Part shown: positions 1-8,315 of the stretch, piece after piece
Numbering within the stretch: position 1 is the first letter of the stretch
Layout: each line of letters begins with the position of its first letter
Source: Arthrobacter sp. HY1533
Lineage (GTDB): Bacteria > Actinomycetota > Actinomycetes > Actinomycetales > Micrococcaceae
Direction: 5' to 3'
Length of the DNA stretch: 64,000 nt
NCBI RefSeq assembly: GCF_027568515.1
Contig: NZ_JANKZF010000016.1
Span: 61,041-125,040 of the forward strand
Notes under the pieces: model-generated
What the model saw: the letters and a program-made list of their open reading frames with translations, nothing else
Told to the model about the DNA's origin: nothing
Database searches by the model: none
Made by a program: the position numbers and the translations under genes

Positions 1-96
1 GAGTCCCTGGAACACGGCGTCGACACTTTCTTTGAACAAGTACTTGAGCCGCTCTCAATGGGCAGGGTGGAGTGGACCGAACTGCCGCTGCGCTGA
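1..96 (+). CDS. C-terminal end of an unidentified protein (partial)
   Basis: The first reading frame is open from base 1 to a TGA at 94-96 and encodes about 31 residues ending VEWTELPLR. Codon use (mostly G/C third positions) looks coding, and the frame stops cleanly before the acetyltransferase start at 161. The piece is too short to assign a family. It is probably the tail of a gene that begins before this window. Confidence 0.45.
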   Translation, partial: ESLEHGVDTFFEQVLEPLSMGRVEWTELPLR

Positions 97-160
97 ACAC
101 AGCGGCGACGGTGGCGCGGGTCACTTGCCCCGGGCGTCCGTGCCTGACAGGCTGAACCCA

Positions 161-949
161 ATGACTATCAAAGAGCGCTACCTGCAGGCCTACGACGAAC
201 AACTCCGCACCGAGGCTGAAACGCCCAGTGCGCTCAGCGTGACACTGCTGGGTCCCCTGCGCCTGGCCACGTTTGCCGGCGGGCTCGGCTTCATCACCTA
301 CCGGGACCTGGGCGGCGCCCAGGCCGCGGACATGCCAGCCCTGGTGTCCGGCGCCCTGGAGCACTACCGGGCCGATCCCGGGATCGAAAAGGTTGAGTGG
401 AAGGTCCGCCTGCACGACGACTCCCCCGGTCTGCCGGAGGCCCTGGTGGCGCACGGCTTTTCCGCTGAGGAGGCCGAATCCATCATGGTGGGACCGTTGG
501 AGGGCCTGTGCGCCGATGTTCCCGAGCCCGACGGCGTGGTGCTGAGAAAGGTCACCTCCGACGCCGATGTGCGGGCCATGAGCGCCATGGCCGATGAAGC
601 CTTCGGCGAGGCAGTCGACATGCGCCAGGCCGATGCCCTGATCGCCAGGCTTGCCCGCAACGACGGCATGGAACTCTGGGTGGCCGAGATTGACGGACAA
701 ATGGTCAGTTGCGGACGGCTCGAACCCGTCCCGGACTCCGACTTTGCCGGCATCTGGGGCGGCGCCACTCTGGAGGCCTTCCGGGGCCGCGGCATCTACC
801 GCGCCCTGACCGCCGCCCGGGCCCGCTCCGCCATGGCCCAGGGCAAGACGCTGGTCCACAGCGATTCGTCCGAATTTTCACGCCCGATCCTGGAACGCTC
901 GGGCCTGCTGAAGGTCTCCACCACCGTCCCGTACTTCTGGCGCCGCTAA
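161..949 (+). CDS. GNAT family N-acetyltransferase
   Basis: The 262-residue protein has the C-terminal half of a GNAT acetyltransferase: a beta-strand run around residues 170-200, then an acetyl-CoA loop of the form FRGRGIYRAL near residue 210, followed by a helix and a serine-rich strand. The N-terminal half resembles other two-domain actinobacterial GNATs. The frame is open upstream to 32, but that extension looks non-coding; ATG at 161 begins a typical amphipathic N-terminus (MTIKERYLQAY). The substrate cannot be told from sequence. The gene converges on the arsenic flavoprotein gene across an inverted repeat. Confidence 0.8.
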   Translation: MTIKERYLQAYDEQLRTEAETPSALSVTLLGPLRLATFAGGLGFITYRDLGGAQAADMPALVSGALEHYRADPGIEKVEWKVRLHDDSPGLPEALVAHGFSAEEAESIMVGPLEGLCADVPEPDGVVLRKVTSDADVRAMSAMADEAFGEAVDMRQADALIARLARNDGMELWVAEIDGQMVSCGRLEPVPDSDFAGIWGGATLEAFRGRGIYRALTAARARSAMAQGKTLVHSDSSEFSRPILERSGLLKVSTTVPYFWRR

Positions 950-967
950 ACCACTACGCCGGCCTGG

Positions 968-1030
968 CCGTGACGTCGCATTCGTTGCCCTCCACATCGC
1001 CTCAGGTGGGCAACGAATGCGACGTCACGG
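968..1030. repeat. 23-bp perfect inverted repeat (REP-like or terminator hairpin)
   Basis: Bases 968-990 and 1008-1030 are exact reverse complements of each other (23 bp, core GTGACGTCGCATTCGTTGCC) separated by 17 bases. The element fills the gap between the convergent acetyltransferase and flavoprotein genes. There is no T-run on either side. It could act as a bidirectional terminator, but the length and perfection suggest a dispersed REP-type element. Confidence 0.7.
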
Positions 1031-1031
1031 A

Positions 1032-2510
1032 CTAGGACCCCTCTGTTGCCAATTCCTTGAAACCGTGGAGGGTGCCCGTGGCGAAGCCGATGGTCACCGG
1101 TTCCGGGGTGCCGCAGCAGCCGGACTCTGCAACGGGAGCAGGCTCCGCACCGCAGCCGGTGGGTTCGGGCTCCGCGCCGCAGCCGCCTGCCGCAGAGGCC
1201 GGGGCTGCAGCCGGGGCGTCGCAGGAACCGGCAAGGTCGGTGGAACAGACACCGGTTTCGGGCAGCTCCAGCTCAACAGCATCTGCCGCCGCGCGGTCCC
1301 CGGCCAACGCCGCTGCGATGGAGCGAACCTGCTCGTAGCCCGTGGCCATCAAGAACGTGGGTGCACGGCCGTAGCTCTTCATGCCCACAATGTAGAAACC
1401 TTGTTCCGGGTGGGCCAGGACGCGTTCGCCGTGGGCCTCCACTGTTCCGCAACTGTGGAACTCGGGGTCGATCAATGGCCCCAGTGCCCGCGGTGCCTCA
1501 ACGTCGGGGTCCAGGCCCAGGCGCAGTTCGGCCAGGGGCGCCAGGTCGGGGCGGAAGCCCGTTGCCGGCACCACGAGATCTGCGGCCAGGCTGCGCCCGT
1601 CGGCAAGGTTCAACAGCAGCTGCTCGCCCTGTTCCATGGAGGCAACGGCAACGTTTTCGACAATCGTGATGTCGCCGTTTTCCACGAGCCGGCGCAGGCT
1701 GGAGCCCAGTTGCCCGCGGGCCGGGAGCTCGTCCGCGGCACCTCCGCCATACAACCGGACCGGGTTGGCAGTGCCGCGTAGTCCCCACAGCACGGTTGTG
1801 CCAGGTTCCTGCTGGCGCAGCCGGCCCAGGCTGATCAGGGTGTTTGCGGCCGAGTGCCCGGCGCCAAGCACCAAGACGGTCTTCCCGGCAAAGCGCTCGC
1901 GTTCGGCGCCCAGGACATCGGGCAGGGGTGAGGTAACCACACCGGCTGCCCGGGCCTCGGACTCACCGATGGCCTCGATGCCTGAGCGGCCCACGGGGTT
2001 GGGGGTGTTCCACGTTCCCGAGGCGTCGATGACGGCCCGGGCAACCATGTCCCGGGGACCCGCGGCGGTGTCGGCCCGCACCAGGAACAACGACTCGCCT
2101 CGCCCAGCGGTGCGGGTCTTGTCCACCCCGGCCCCGTCTTCGTCGATTCGGCTGACATTGGTGACGTGGTGGCCGTAGCTGATCCTGCCTGCGAGCGCAG
2201 GGTGGGCAGCGAGCGGCTCAAGGTACTCATCGACCATTTCTGCACCCGTGGGCAGGCGGGTTTCGCGCGGTGCCTGCCAGCCGCCGTCGTACCCGGGAAC
2301 ACGGGTCTCCAGCAGGCGGCGGGCCGCGGCGTCGATGTTGTAGCGCCACGTGGAGAACAGCTTGATGTGGCCCCACTCGCCCATGGCGGCGCCGGCACTG
2401 TCGCCTGCTTCGAGGATGCGGACGTCCTGCCCTCGCTCGATGAGCTGGGCGGCGGCTGCCAGGCCAATGGGTCCGGCGCCGATGATGATTACGGGGTGTT
2501 GGGAATTCAT
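1032..2510 (-). CDS. FAD/NAD(P)-binding flavoprotein of the arsenic cluster (ArsO-like), Cys-rich tail
   Basis: This 492-residue protein has two dinucleotide-binding Rossmann motifs: an N-terminal FAD motif (IIIGAGPIGLAAAAQL) at about residue 6 and a second, NADPH-type motif (VLVLGAGHSAANTL) near residue 220. This is the layout of flavin-containing monooxygenase or thioredoxin-reductase-like enzymes. Family members beside arsC/ACR3 are often called ArsO, with no firmly established reaction. The last 80 residues are Pro/Ala/Gly-rich and carry six cysteines (VCS, SCD, GGC, TGC, GCC), which could bind arsenite. The start is the ATG at 2510, where the FAD motif follows directly. It is the third gene of the leftward operon after ACR3 and arsC. 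Confidence 0.75.
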   Translation of the reverse strand: MNSQHPVIIIGAGPIGLAAAAQLIERGQDVRILEAGDSAGAAMGEWGHIKLFSTWRYNIDAAARRLLETRVPGYDGGWQAPRETRLPTGAEMVDEYLEPLAAHPALAGRISYGHHVTNVSRIDEDGAGVDKTRTAGRGESLFLVRADTAAGPRDMVARAVIDASGTWNTPNPVGRSGIEAIGESEARAAGVVTSPLPDVLGAERERFAGKTVLVLGAGHSAANTLISLGRLRQQEPGTTVLWGLRGTANPVRLYGGGAADELPARGQLGSSLRRLVENGDITIVENVAVASMEQGEQLLLNLADGRSLAADLVVPATGFRPDLAPLAELRLGLDPDVEAPRALGPLIDPEFHSCGTVEAHGERVLAHPEQGFYIVGMKSYGRAPTFLMATGYEQVRSIAAALAGDRAAADAVELELPETGVCSTDLAGSCDAPAAAPASAAGGCGAEPEPTGCGAEPAPVAESGCCGTPEPVTIGFATGTLHGFKELATEGS

Positions 2511-2541
2511 GGTGTTGCAGCTCCTGGTGTGGATGGAAGTG

Positions 2542-2955
2542 TTACGCGGCGCCTGGCAGCAGTTCGGAGATGAGCGTTTCGATGCGGGCACGGATCTCGT
2601 CGCGGATGGGCCGTACAGCCTCCACGCCCTGGCCGGCCGGATCCGCCAGTTCCCAGTCCTCGTAGCGCTTGCCGGGGAAGATCGGGCAGGTGTCGCCGCA
2701 GCCCATGGTGATGACGACGTCGGATTCCTGGACGGCCGCCGTCGTGAGGATCTTCGGGACCTCGGCTGACATGTCGATGCCCACCTCCGCCATGGCGGCC
2801 ACGGCAGCGGGGTTCACGGAGTCGGCGGGGGCGGATCCGGCGGAGCGGACTTCGATCTGTCCGGCCGAGAGGTTGCCCAGGAAGGCGGCTGCCATTTGCG
2901 AGCGCCCGGCGTTGTGGACACAGACGAACAGGACGGAGGGCTTGGGGTTGCTCAT
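2542..2955 (-). CDS. arsC: Arsenate reductase ArsC, low-molecular-weight phosphatase family
   Basis: The 137-residue protein reduces arsenate to arsenite for export by the pump encoded just upstream. It has the LMW-phosphatase P-loop VCVHNAGRSQMA at residues 10-21 (catalytic Cys plus the CX5R arginine) and later cysteines in ITMGCGDTCP, as in thioredoxin- or mycothiol-linked arsenate reductases. The ATG at 2955 overlaps the ACR3 stop by four bases (ATGA), so translation is probably coupled. The downstream flavoprotein gene follows after 31 bases. Confidence 0.9.
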   Translation of the reverse strand: MSNPKPSVLFVCVHNAGRSQMAAAFLGNLSAGQIEVRSAGSAPADSVNPAAVAAMAEVGIDMSAEVPKILTTAAVQESDVVITMGCGDTCPIFPGKRYEDWELADPAGQGVEAVRPIRDEIRARIETLISELLPGAA

Positions 2956-4052
2956 GCGGAGGCCTTTCGATTGGGGAGGGCAGGGCGGGTGAAGAACTTG
3001 CGGGACCACAGGGCCACATAGACCAGGGCAACCAGGACGGGCACCTCGATGAGCGGGCCCACCACGCCGGCCAGCGCCTGGCCACTGGTGACGCCGAAGG
3101 TTGCAATGGACACGGCAATGGCGAGCTCAAAGTTGTTGCCGGCGGCGGTGAACGCCAGCGTCGTGGTGCGGGCGTAGCCCATCTTCAGGGTCCAGCCAAT
3201 CACCATGGACGCGCCAAACACCACCACGAAGTAGACCAGCAGGGGCAGGGCAATGCGCACCACGGAGAGCGGCTGGGCCAGGATGGCGTCACCCTGCAGC
3301 GCGAACAGCAGAACAATGGTGAACAGCAACCCGTACAGCGCCCACGGCCCGATCCGGGGAAGGAATGAGCCCTCGTACCAGTCACGGCCCCTGGCCCTCT
3401 CCCCCAGCGTGCGGCTCAGGTATCCGGCCAGCAGCGGGACGCCCAGGAACACCAGCACTGAGAGCGTGATGGCCCAGAAGGAGAAGTCGGCACTGGTGGT
3501 AGGCAGTCCCAGCCATGACGGCAGCAGTTGCAAGTAGAACCAGCCCAGCGTACCGAAGGCGACCACCTGGAAGACCGAGTTGACTGCCACCAGCACTGCC
3601 GCAGCCTCACGGTCGCCGCAGGCAAGGTCGTTCCAGATGAACACCATGGCGATGCAGCGTGCCAGCCCCACAATAATGAGCCCTGTCCGGTACTCCGGGA
3701 GGTCCGCCAGGAAGATCCACGCCAGCACAAACATGAATGCCGGCGCCAGCAACCAGTTGATCACCAGGGAGGTGACCATCAACTTCCTGTCGCGGAGCAC
3801 GTTGCCGGTCTCGTTGTAGCGGACCTTGGCCAGGACCGGGTACATCATGACCAAAAGTCCCACGGCGATGGGCAGCGACACTCCTGCCACCTGGATGGCT
3901 CCCACCACCTCGCCCAATTGCGGGACAAGGGCGCCCAGCCCCAGGCCAAGCGCCATGGCGGCCAGGATCCAGAGGGCCAGGTATCGGTCCAGGGTGGACA
4001 GCTTGGCTGTCAGTTGGCCCGTATCCGCAGATGCGGCGGTGGTGGTGGTCAC
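2952..4052 (-). CDS. arsB: ACR3-family arsenite efflux permease
   Basis: The 366-residue integral membrane protein has about ten hydrophobic segments and ACR3-type sequences: LARCIAMVFIWNDLACGD around residues 130-147, containing the conserved cysteine that binds arsenite in this family, and FTAAGNNFELAIAV near residue 300. It exports As(III) across the cytoplasmic membrane using the proton gradient. It is the first gene of the leftward arsenic operon and starts about 40 bases from the probable transcription start. It is an ACR3 (BASS-type) protein, not the unrelated E. coli-type ArsB, so the symbol is used loosely. Confidence 0.92.
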   Translation of the reverse strand: MTTTTAASADTGQLTAKLSTLDRYLALWILAAMALGLGLGALVPQLGEVVGAIQVAGVSLPIAVGLLVMMYPVLAKVRYNETGNVLRDRKLMVTSLVINWLLAPAFMFVLAWIFLADLPEYRTGLIIVGLARCIAMVFIWNDLACGDREAAAVLVAVNSVFQVVAFGTLGWFYLQLLPSWLGLPTTSADFSFWAITLSVLVFLGVPLLAGYLSRTLGERARGRDWYEGSFLPRIGPWALYGLLFTIVLLFALQGDAILAQPLSVVRIALPLLVYFVVVFGASMVIGWTLKMGYARTTTLAFTAAGNNFELAIAVSIATFGVTSGQALAGVVGPLIEVPVLVALVYVALWSRKFFTRPALPNRKASA

Positions 4053-4074
4053 GGCGAGTGTTCTCCCAGTTCAT

Positions 4075-4094
4075 ACATCGACGACTTTCGATGT
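4075..4094. promoter_or_regulatory. Probable ArsR operator
   Basis: ACATCGA (4075-4081) and TCGATGT (4088-4094) form a perfect 7-bp inverted repeat with a six-base spacer between the divergent ACR3 and arsR genes. It overlaps the predicted start point of the leftward promoter and lies by the -35 region of the rightward one. This is where an ArsR dimer would block both. Confidence 0.6.
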
Positions 4095-4098
4095 TTCG

Positions 4099-4128
4099 AG
4101 TATGGTTGAATATATTGAAGATTGTCAA
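4099..4128 (-). promoter_or_regulatory. Predicted promoter of the ACR3-arsC-flavoprotein operon
   Basis: On the minus strand, a perfect -35 TTGACA (4123-4128) is followed after 18 bases by CATACT (4099-4104), a four-of-six match to TATAAT. Transcription would start near 4092, inside the palindromic operator and 40 bases before the ACR3 start codon. Confidence 0.55.
4111..4116 (+). promoter_or_regulatory. Predicted -10 element of the arsR promoter
   Basis: TATATT matches the -10 consensus at five of six positions and lies about 30 bases before the arsR start. A weak -35 (TTCGAT, 4087-4092) lies 18 bases upstream, inside the operator-like palindrome. Confidence 0.4.
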
Positions 4129-4146
4129 TCTCCCGTGGGGGAGTCG

Positions 4147-4560
4147 ATGGAGAGGCGTGCAAAGGCAATGACCACACAGCTCGCAACAGACGGCGGCGTC
4201 CAGGTGGACGAAGCATGCGCCACGAACACGGGTGACGGCTGCTGCGTTCCGGCAAAGGGCGCGGACATCCTGCAGCCCGGTGATGCCACGGCGCTCGCAG
4301 CCCGCTTCAAGGCAATTGCCGACCCCAACCGGCTGCGGATTCTTTCAATTGTCTCCTCCAGCCCCGAGGCCGAGACCTGTGTCTGCGACATCACCGAGCC
4401 ACTGGACCTTGGCCAACCCACGGTTTCGCACCACCTAAAGATCCTGGTGGAGGCAGGGATGCTCACCAGGGAAAAACGGGGCGTGTGGGCCTACTACTCC
4501 CTGGTGCCCGGCGCGCTCGAATCCCTGGCTGCCACCCTGTTGCCGGAGGTGAAGCCGTGA
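4147..4560 (+). CDS. arsR: ArsR-family arsenic-responsive repressor
   Basis: This 137-residue winged-helix protein has the ArsR/SmtB core from about residue 55 (ARFKAIADPNRLRILSIV). The metal-sensing motif ETCVCDIT carries the paired cysteines of ArsR proteins, and the recognition helix reads QPTVSHHLKIL. It should dissociate from the operator between the divergent arms when As(III) binds. ATG 4147 follows GGGGGAG by only three bases; ATG 4168 (MTTQLATDG), with GGAGAGG 12 bases upstream, is an equal alternative. The stop overlaps the next start (GTGA), so arsR, the second arsC and the MFS gene look like one operon. Confidence 0.9.
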   Translation: MERRAKAMTTQLATDGGVQVDEACATNTGDGCCVPAKGADILQPGDATALAARFKAIADPNRLRILSIVSSSPEAETCVCDITEPLDLGQPTVSHHLKILVEAGMLTREKRGVWAYYSLVPGALESLAATLLPEVKP

Positions 4561-4988
4561 ACGCCGAACCACGGGCAACGCGCCCGGCCTTCTTGTTTGT
4601 CTGCATCAAAAATGGCGGCAAGTCCCAGATGGCCGCCGGGCTCATGAACCTTGAAGCCGGCGCGGACATCACAGTCACCTCCGCAGGCACCCACCCAGGA
4701 AAGGCCGTCAACGCCTTGTCCGCCGAGGTCCTGCTGGATCTGGGCGTGGACATCAGGGACGAGAAAACCAAGTTGCTGACGAAGGACGCCATGCGGGCCG
4801 CCGGCCACGTGGTGGTGCTGGGCACCGAGGCGCACGTTCCCGCCGTCGACGGCGTCACGGTGGAAGTGTGGGAAACAGACGAACCCAGCCTGCGTGGCAT
4901 CGAGGGACGGGCCCGCATGGAGCTGGTCCGCGATGACATCCACGCACGCGTCAAAGACCTCAAGCAGCGCCTGCTGGCCGCCGGCTGA
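4557..4988 (+). CDS. Second ArsC-like protein, mycothiol-type arsenate reductase candidate
   Basis: The 143-residue protein belongs to the LMW-phosphatase/arsenate reductase family, but its P-loop reads VCIKNGGKSQMA (about residues 17-28). Lys replaces the CX5R arginine, and the HNAG segment is replaced by KNGG. Similar P-loops occur, as far as I recall, in actinobacterial arsenate-mycothiol transferases, which form an As-mycothiol adduct reduced by mycoredoxin. The later cysteine pair of the classical ArsC encoded at 2542-2955 is absent, which fits use of an external thiol. The GTG at 4557 overlaps the arsR stop. Whether it works on arsenate or is a phosphatase-like relic is open. Confidence 0.75.
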   Translation: MNAEPRATRPAFLFVCIKNGGKSQMAAGLMNLEAGADITVTSAGTHPGKAVNALSAEVLLDLGVDIRDEKTKLLTKDAMRAAGHVVVLGTEAHVPAVDGVTVEVWETDEPSLRGIEGRARMELVRDDIHARVKDLKQRLLAAG

Positions 4989-4995
4989 GCTGACT

Positions 4996-6279
4996 GTGCC
5001 GCTCCCGCAAAGGTTCGCCGTAAAGCGTGGCTATGTGGTCACCGGCCTCGGCGTGGGGCAAATCCTCTCGTGGGGGTCCACGTACTACCTGCTGGCCGTG
5101 CTCGCGGGCCCAATCGCGACGGACACCGGCTGGACCAATTCCCTGGTGGTGTCCGGCGTGTCGGTGGCGCTTGTGATCGCCGGCTTGGGCTCGCCGCGGG
5201 TCGGATCCCTCGTGGCCGGCAACCGCGGACGGGCCGTCCTGGTCACGTGCGCCCTTCTTTTGGCACTTGGACTGGCAACGCTGGCGCTCGCCCCCAACCA
5301 GTGGGTCTACCTGGGCGCGTGGGCAATCCTGGGCCTCGGCATGAGCGGCGGCCTCTACAGCGGGGCATTCGCGGTGCTGGGCCACACGTACGGGGTGTCG
5401 GCACGGTCCACCATCACCATGTTGACGCTGTTCGGCGGATTCGCCAGCACCATTTGCTGGCCACTGAGCTCCTTGCTGGTCAATGAGTTGGGCTGGCGGG
5501 GAACCGCCTTCATCTACGCCGCAGCGCACCTGCTGATCACCGCGCCCCTCTATGCCCTGACGGTCCCCCGGAAGCCGGAGGCGCCGGCTCCTGATGCAAC
5601 GCCGCATGCAACGTCTACGGCGGTCCGGCCCGGCTCCATCGGCGTCGGCGCTGCACGGCCCGCTGCACCCCGATGGCCCGTCATCGCGTTGGTCGCCGTA
5701 ATCTCCACGCTGTGCACGTCAATTGCCGCGTTGATGTCGGTCCACATGTTCTCGCTGCTGGCGGGCATCGGCATTGCCGGGGCGGCCGCCGTGGTGCTTG
5801 CCTCAACCATTGGACCGTCGCAGGTGGGCGCCCGGTTGATCGAGCTGCTCATCGGCCGCAGGCACCACCCGCTGTGGACCATGCTGGCGGCAACCCTGGC
5901 CATGGCCTTGGGCATCACGTTTCTGGGTGCGGGAATCTTGGCGCCTGCGGTTCTGGTGATCGTCTACGGAATCGGCATCGGGCTGACATCGATTGCCAAC
6001 GGCACCGTTCCCTTGGCAATTTTTGGCCGGGAGAACTATGCGCGCATCATGGGGCGCATCGGTTTGCCGTCGCTTCTGGGCCAGGCGGCCGCACCCATCG
6101 TGGGCTCGCTGCTCATCCACAAGCTGGGCCCCAGCGACACGCTGGTGGTCCTGGGGCTGGCGTCGCTTCTCGCATTCGGCCTGGCCGTCTGGCTGCTGCT
6201 TCTCCAGCGCCGAGGCCACAGGCCTGCGGCGCTTGGGCCCGGAATGAAAAATGACGCCGATACGGCCTTGCGCCGGTGA
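4996..6279 (+). CDS. Major facilitator superfamily transporter in the arsenic operon
   Basis: The 427-residue protein has about twelve hydrophobic segments and a central loop around residues 200-240 rich in Ala, Pro and charged residues, the usual 6+6 MFS arrangement. No substrate motif is recognisable. Its position directly after arsR-arsC (7-base gap) suggests export of an arsenical or a thiol conjugate, but that is inference. GTG 4996 is chosen because it closely follows the arsC stop; the next candidate is GTG at about 5029. The last eight codons lie inside a strong terminator stem. Confidence 0.75.
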   Translation: MPLPQRFAVKRGYVVTGLGVGQILSWGSTYYLLAVLAGPIATDTGWTNSLVVSGVSVALVIAGLGSPRVGSLVAGNRGRAVLVTCALLLALGLATLALAPNQWVYLGAWAILGLGMSGGLYSGAFAVLGHTYGVSARSTITMLTLFGGFASTICWPLSSLLVNELGWRGTAFIYAAAHLLITAPLYALTVPRKPEAPAPDATPHATSTAVRPGSIGVGAARPAAPRWPVIALVAVISTLCTSIAALMSVHMFSLLAGIGIAGAAAVVLASTIGPSQVGARLIELLIGRRHHPLWTMLAATLAMALGITFLGAGILAPAVLVIVYGIGIGLTSIANGTVPLAIFGRENYARIMGRIGLPSLLGQAAAPIVGSLLIHKLGPSDTLVVLGLASLLAFGLAVWLLLLQRRGHRPAALGPGMKNDADTALRR

Positions 6280-6310
6280 CAATTCACCAGCGCAAGGCCG
6301 TATCGGCGTC
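6253..6310. terminator. Bidirectional terminator between the MFS gene and hutU
   Basis: A 26-bp stem with one mismatch (6253-6278 against 6285-6310, loop of six bases, core CGGCCTTGCG) lies between the convergent MFS and hutU genes. The left arm includes the last MFS codons and most of its TGA, so the hairpin overlaps the coding end. The tail (GTTCTTGTGT) is only moderately T-rich. Confidence 0.75.
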
Positions 6311-6331
6311 GTTCTTGTGTAACTGGGGGGC

Positions 6332-8011
6332 CTACTGCTCCTGCATGGGGATGCGCACGCCGCGCTCGGCGGCGACGTCGAGCGCACGGTCATAGCCGGC
6401 GTCGGCGTGGCGGATGACGCCCATGCCGGGGTCGTTGGTCAGCAGACGCTGCAGCTTCTCGGCTGCCAACGGGGTGCCATCGGCGACGGAGACTTGGCCG
6501 GCGTGGATGGAGCGGCCGATGCCGACGCCGCCGCCGTGGTGCAGGGAAACCCAGGTGGCGCCCGAGGCGGTGTTGAGCATGGCGTTCAGCAGCGGCCAGT
6601 CGGCGATGGCGTCGGAGCCGTCCTTCATGGACTCGGTTTCGCGGTACGGCGAGGCAACGGAGCCGGAGTCGAGGTGGTCGCGGCCAATGACGATGGGAGC
6701 CTTGACCTTGCCGTCGGCAACGAGCTGGTTGAACAGCACGCCGGCCTTGGCGCGTTCGCCGTAGCCGAGCCAGCAGATGCGTGCCGGGAGGCCTTCGAAT
6801 TCAACGTGTTCCTGGGCGGCGTCAAGCCAGCGGTGCAGGTGCTCGTTCTCGGGGAAGAGTTCCTTCAGGGCTTCGTCGGTGACGCGGATGTCCTCGGGGT
6901 CGCCGGAGAGGGCGACCCAGCGGAACGGGCCAAGGCCTTCGCAGAACAGCGGGCGAATGTAGGCCGGGACAAAGCCGGGGAATTCGAACGCGCGGTCATA
7001 GCCGCCCTTGCGGGCCTCGTCGCGAATGGAGTTGCCGTAGTCGAACACCTCGGAGCCGGCGTCCTGGAATTCCACCATGGCCTGGACGTGGCGGGCCATC
7101 GCGTTCTGTGACTTCTTGGTGAAGCCCTCGGGGTCGGCCTCGGACTCGGCCACCCACTGGTCGACCGAGAATTCGGTGGGCAAGTAGGAGAGGGGATCGT
7201 GCGCGCTGGTCTGGTCGGTGACAATGTCAACGGTGAACTCGCCGGCCTTGTGGCGGCGCAGGATTTCCGGGAACACCTCGGCGGCGTTGCCGACGACACC
7301 CACGGAGAGCGGGGTCTTGGAGGCCTTGGCCTCGAGGACGCGGGCCAGGGCGGTGTCCAGGTCGGGGGCCAGCTCGTCCAGGTAGCGCTTGCCCACGCGG
7401 CGCTGCAGGCGCTCGGCGGAAACGTCGACGATGAGGCAGGCGCCGCCGTTGAGGGTGACGGCCAGCGGCTGTGCGCCGCCCATGCCGCCGCAGCCGCCGG
7501 TCAGGGTCAGGGTGCCGGCCAGGGTGCCGCCGAAGCGCTTCTCGCCAATGGCGGCGAAGGTCTCGAAGGTGCCCTGCAGAATGCCCTGGGTGCCGATGTA
7601 GATCCAGGAGCCGGCCGTCATCTGGCCGTACATCATCAGGCCCTCAGCCTCGAGCTTGCGGAATTCGGGCCAGGTGGCCCAGTCGCCCACCAGGTTGGAG
7701 TTGGCCAACAGCACGCGCGGTGCCCACACGTTGGTGCGGAAGACACCCACGGGCTTGCCGGACTGCACCAGGAGGGTCTCGTCGTCGTCGAGCGTCTTGA
7801 GCGTGGCAACAATGGCATCGTAGGCCTCCCACGAGCGGGCTGCGCGGCCGGTGCCGCCGTAGACAACCAGGTCCTCGGGGCGCTCGGCAACCTCGGGGTC
7901 AAGGTTGTTCATGAGCATGCGCAGGGGCGCCTCGGTCTGCCACGACTTCGCGGCGAGGTCGGTGCCGCGGGCTGCGCGGATGGTGCGGGAGGGGTCATGC
8001 ATCGTTGCCAT
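6332..8011 (-). CDS. hutU: Urocanate hydratase (urocanase)
   Basis: The 559-residue protein matches urocanase in length and sequence: [12 protein letters not shown] near residue 50, the NAD-binding segment [15 protein letters not shown] around 170, [11 protein letters not shown] near 410, and the C-terminal [19 protein letters not shown]. Urocanase converts urocanate to imidazolonepropionate in the second step of histidine degradation, with bound NAD+ as electrophile. Start ATG 8011 has AGGA seven bases upstream. No other hut gene is in the window, so the pathway is split here. A palindrome shared with three other catabolic promoters lies 110 bases upstream. Confidence 0.97.
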   Translation of the reverse strand: MATMHDPSRTIRAARGTDLAAKSWQTEAPLRMLMNNLDPEVAERPEDLVVYGGTGRAARSWEAYDAIVATLKTLDDDETLLVQSGKPVGVFRTNVWAPRVLLANSNLVGDWATWPEFRKLEAEGLMMYGQMTAGSWIYIGTQGILQGTFETFAAIGEKRFGGTLAGTLTLTGGCGGMGGAQPLAVTLNGGACLIVDVSAERLQRRVGKRYLDELAPDLDTALARVLEAKASKTPLSVGVVGNAAEVFPEILRRHKAGEFTVDIVTDQTSAHDPLSYLPTEFSVDQWVAESEADPEGFTKKSQNAMARHVQAMVEFQDAGSEVFDYGNSIRDEARKGGYDRAFEFPGFVPAYIRPLFCEGLGPFRWVALSGDPEDIRVTDEALKELFPENEHLHRWLDAAQEHVEFEGLPARICWLGYGERAKAGVLFNQLVADGKVKAPIVIGRDHLDSGSVASPYRETESMKDGSDAIADWPLLNAMLNTASGATWVSLHHGGGVGIGRSIHAGQVSVADGTPLAAEKLQRLLTNDPGMGVIRHADAGYDRALDVAAERGVRIPMQEQ

Positions 8012-8121
8012 GAGGGGTCCTTAGCTGTGGGTACGTTGAGGCGGGATCGCCCGGCTCGTTTGCCTATGTATCCATCAAAGCCCCGGCGGGCAGCCATTCC
8101 TAGGGGTTCGCGATTTGGGCT

Positions 8122-8137
8122 GTCTGTGATCCAAGAC
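8122..8137. promoter_or_regulatory. IclR-type operator candidate, site A (hutU promoter)
   Basis: GTCTGTGATCCAAGAC has outer GTCT/AGAC arms, and flanking T/A extends the symmetry to 18 bp. It lies 110 bases upstream of the hutU start codon. It differs at one position from the site between the IclR gene and the CoA-transferase gene at 36671-36686. Confidence 0.55.
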
Positions 8138-8315
8138 AATCCGGACGTGGGGTGCGCCGGCTGGAGGCAAGCCCGAGCGCTGGCACCGCTCGCACGGCTA
8201 TTGACTGCGATGCACGACATGACACTTCACATGCCACGGAGAATTTCTCCCAAAGGAAAACCAAAAGTCGATGCATATTGAATAAAGTCCGAGATGACGG
8301 CCAAGAAAACCGCAA

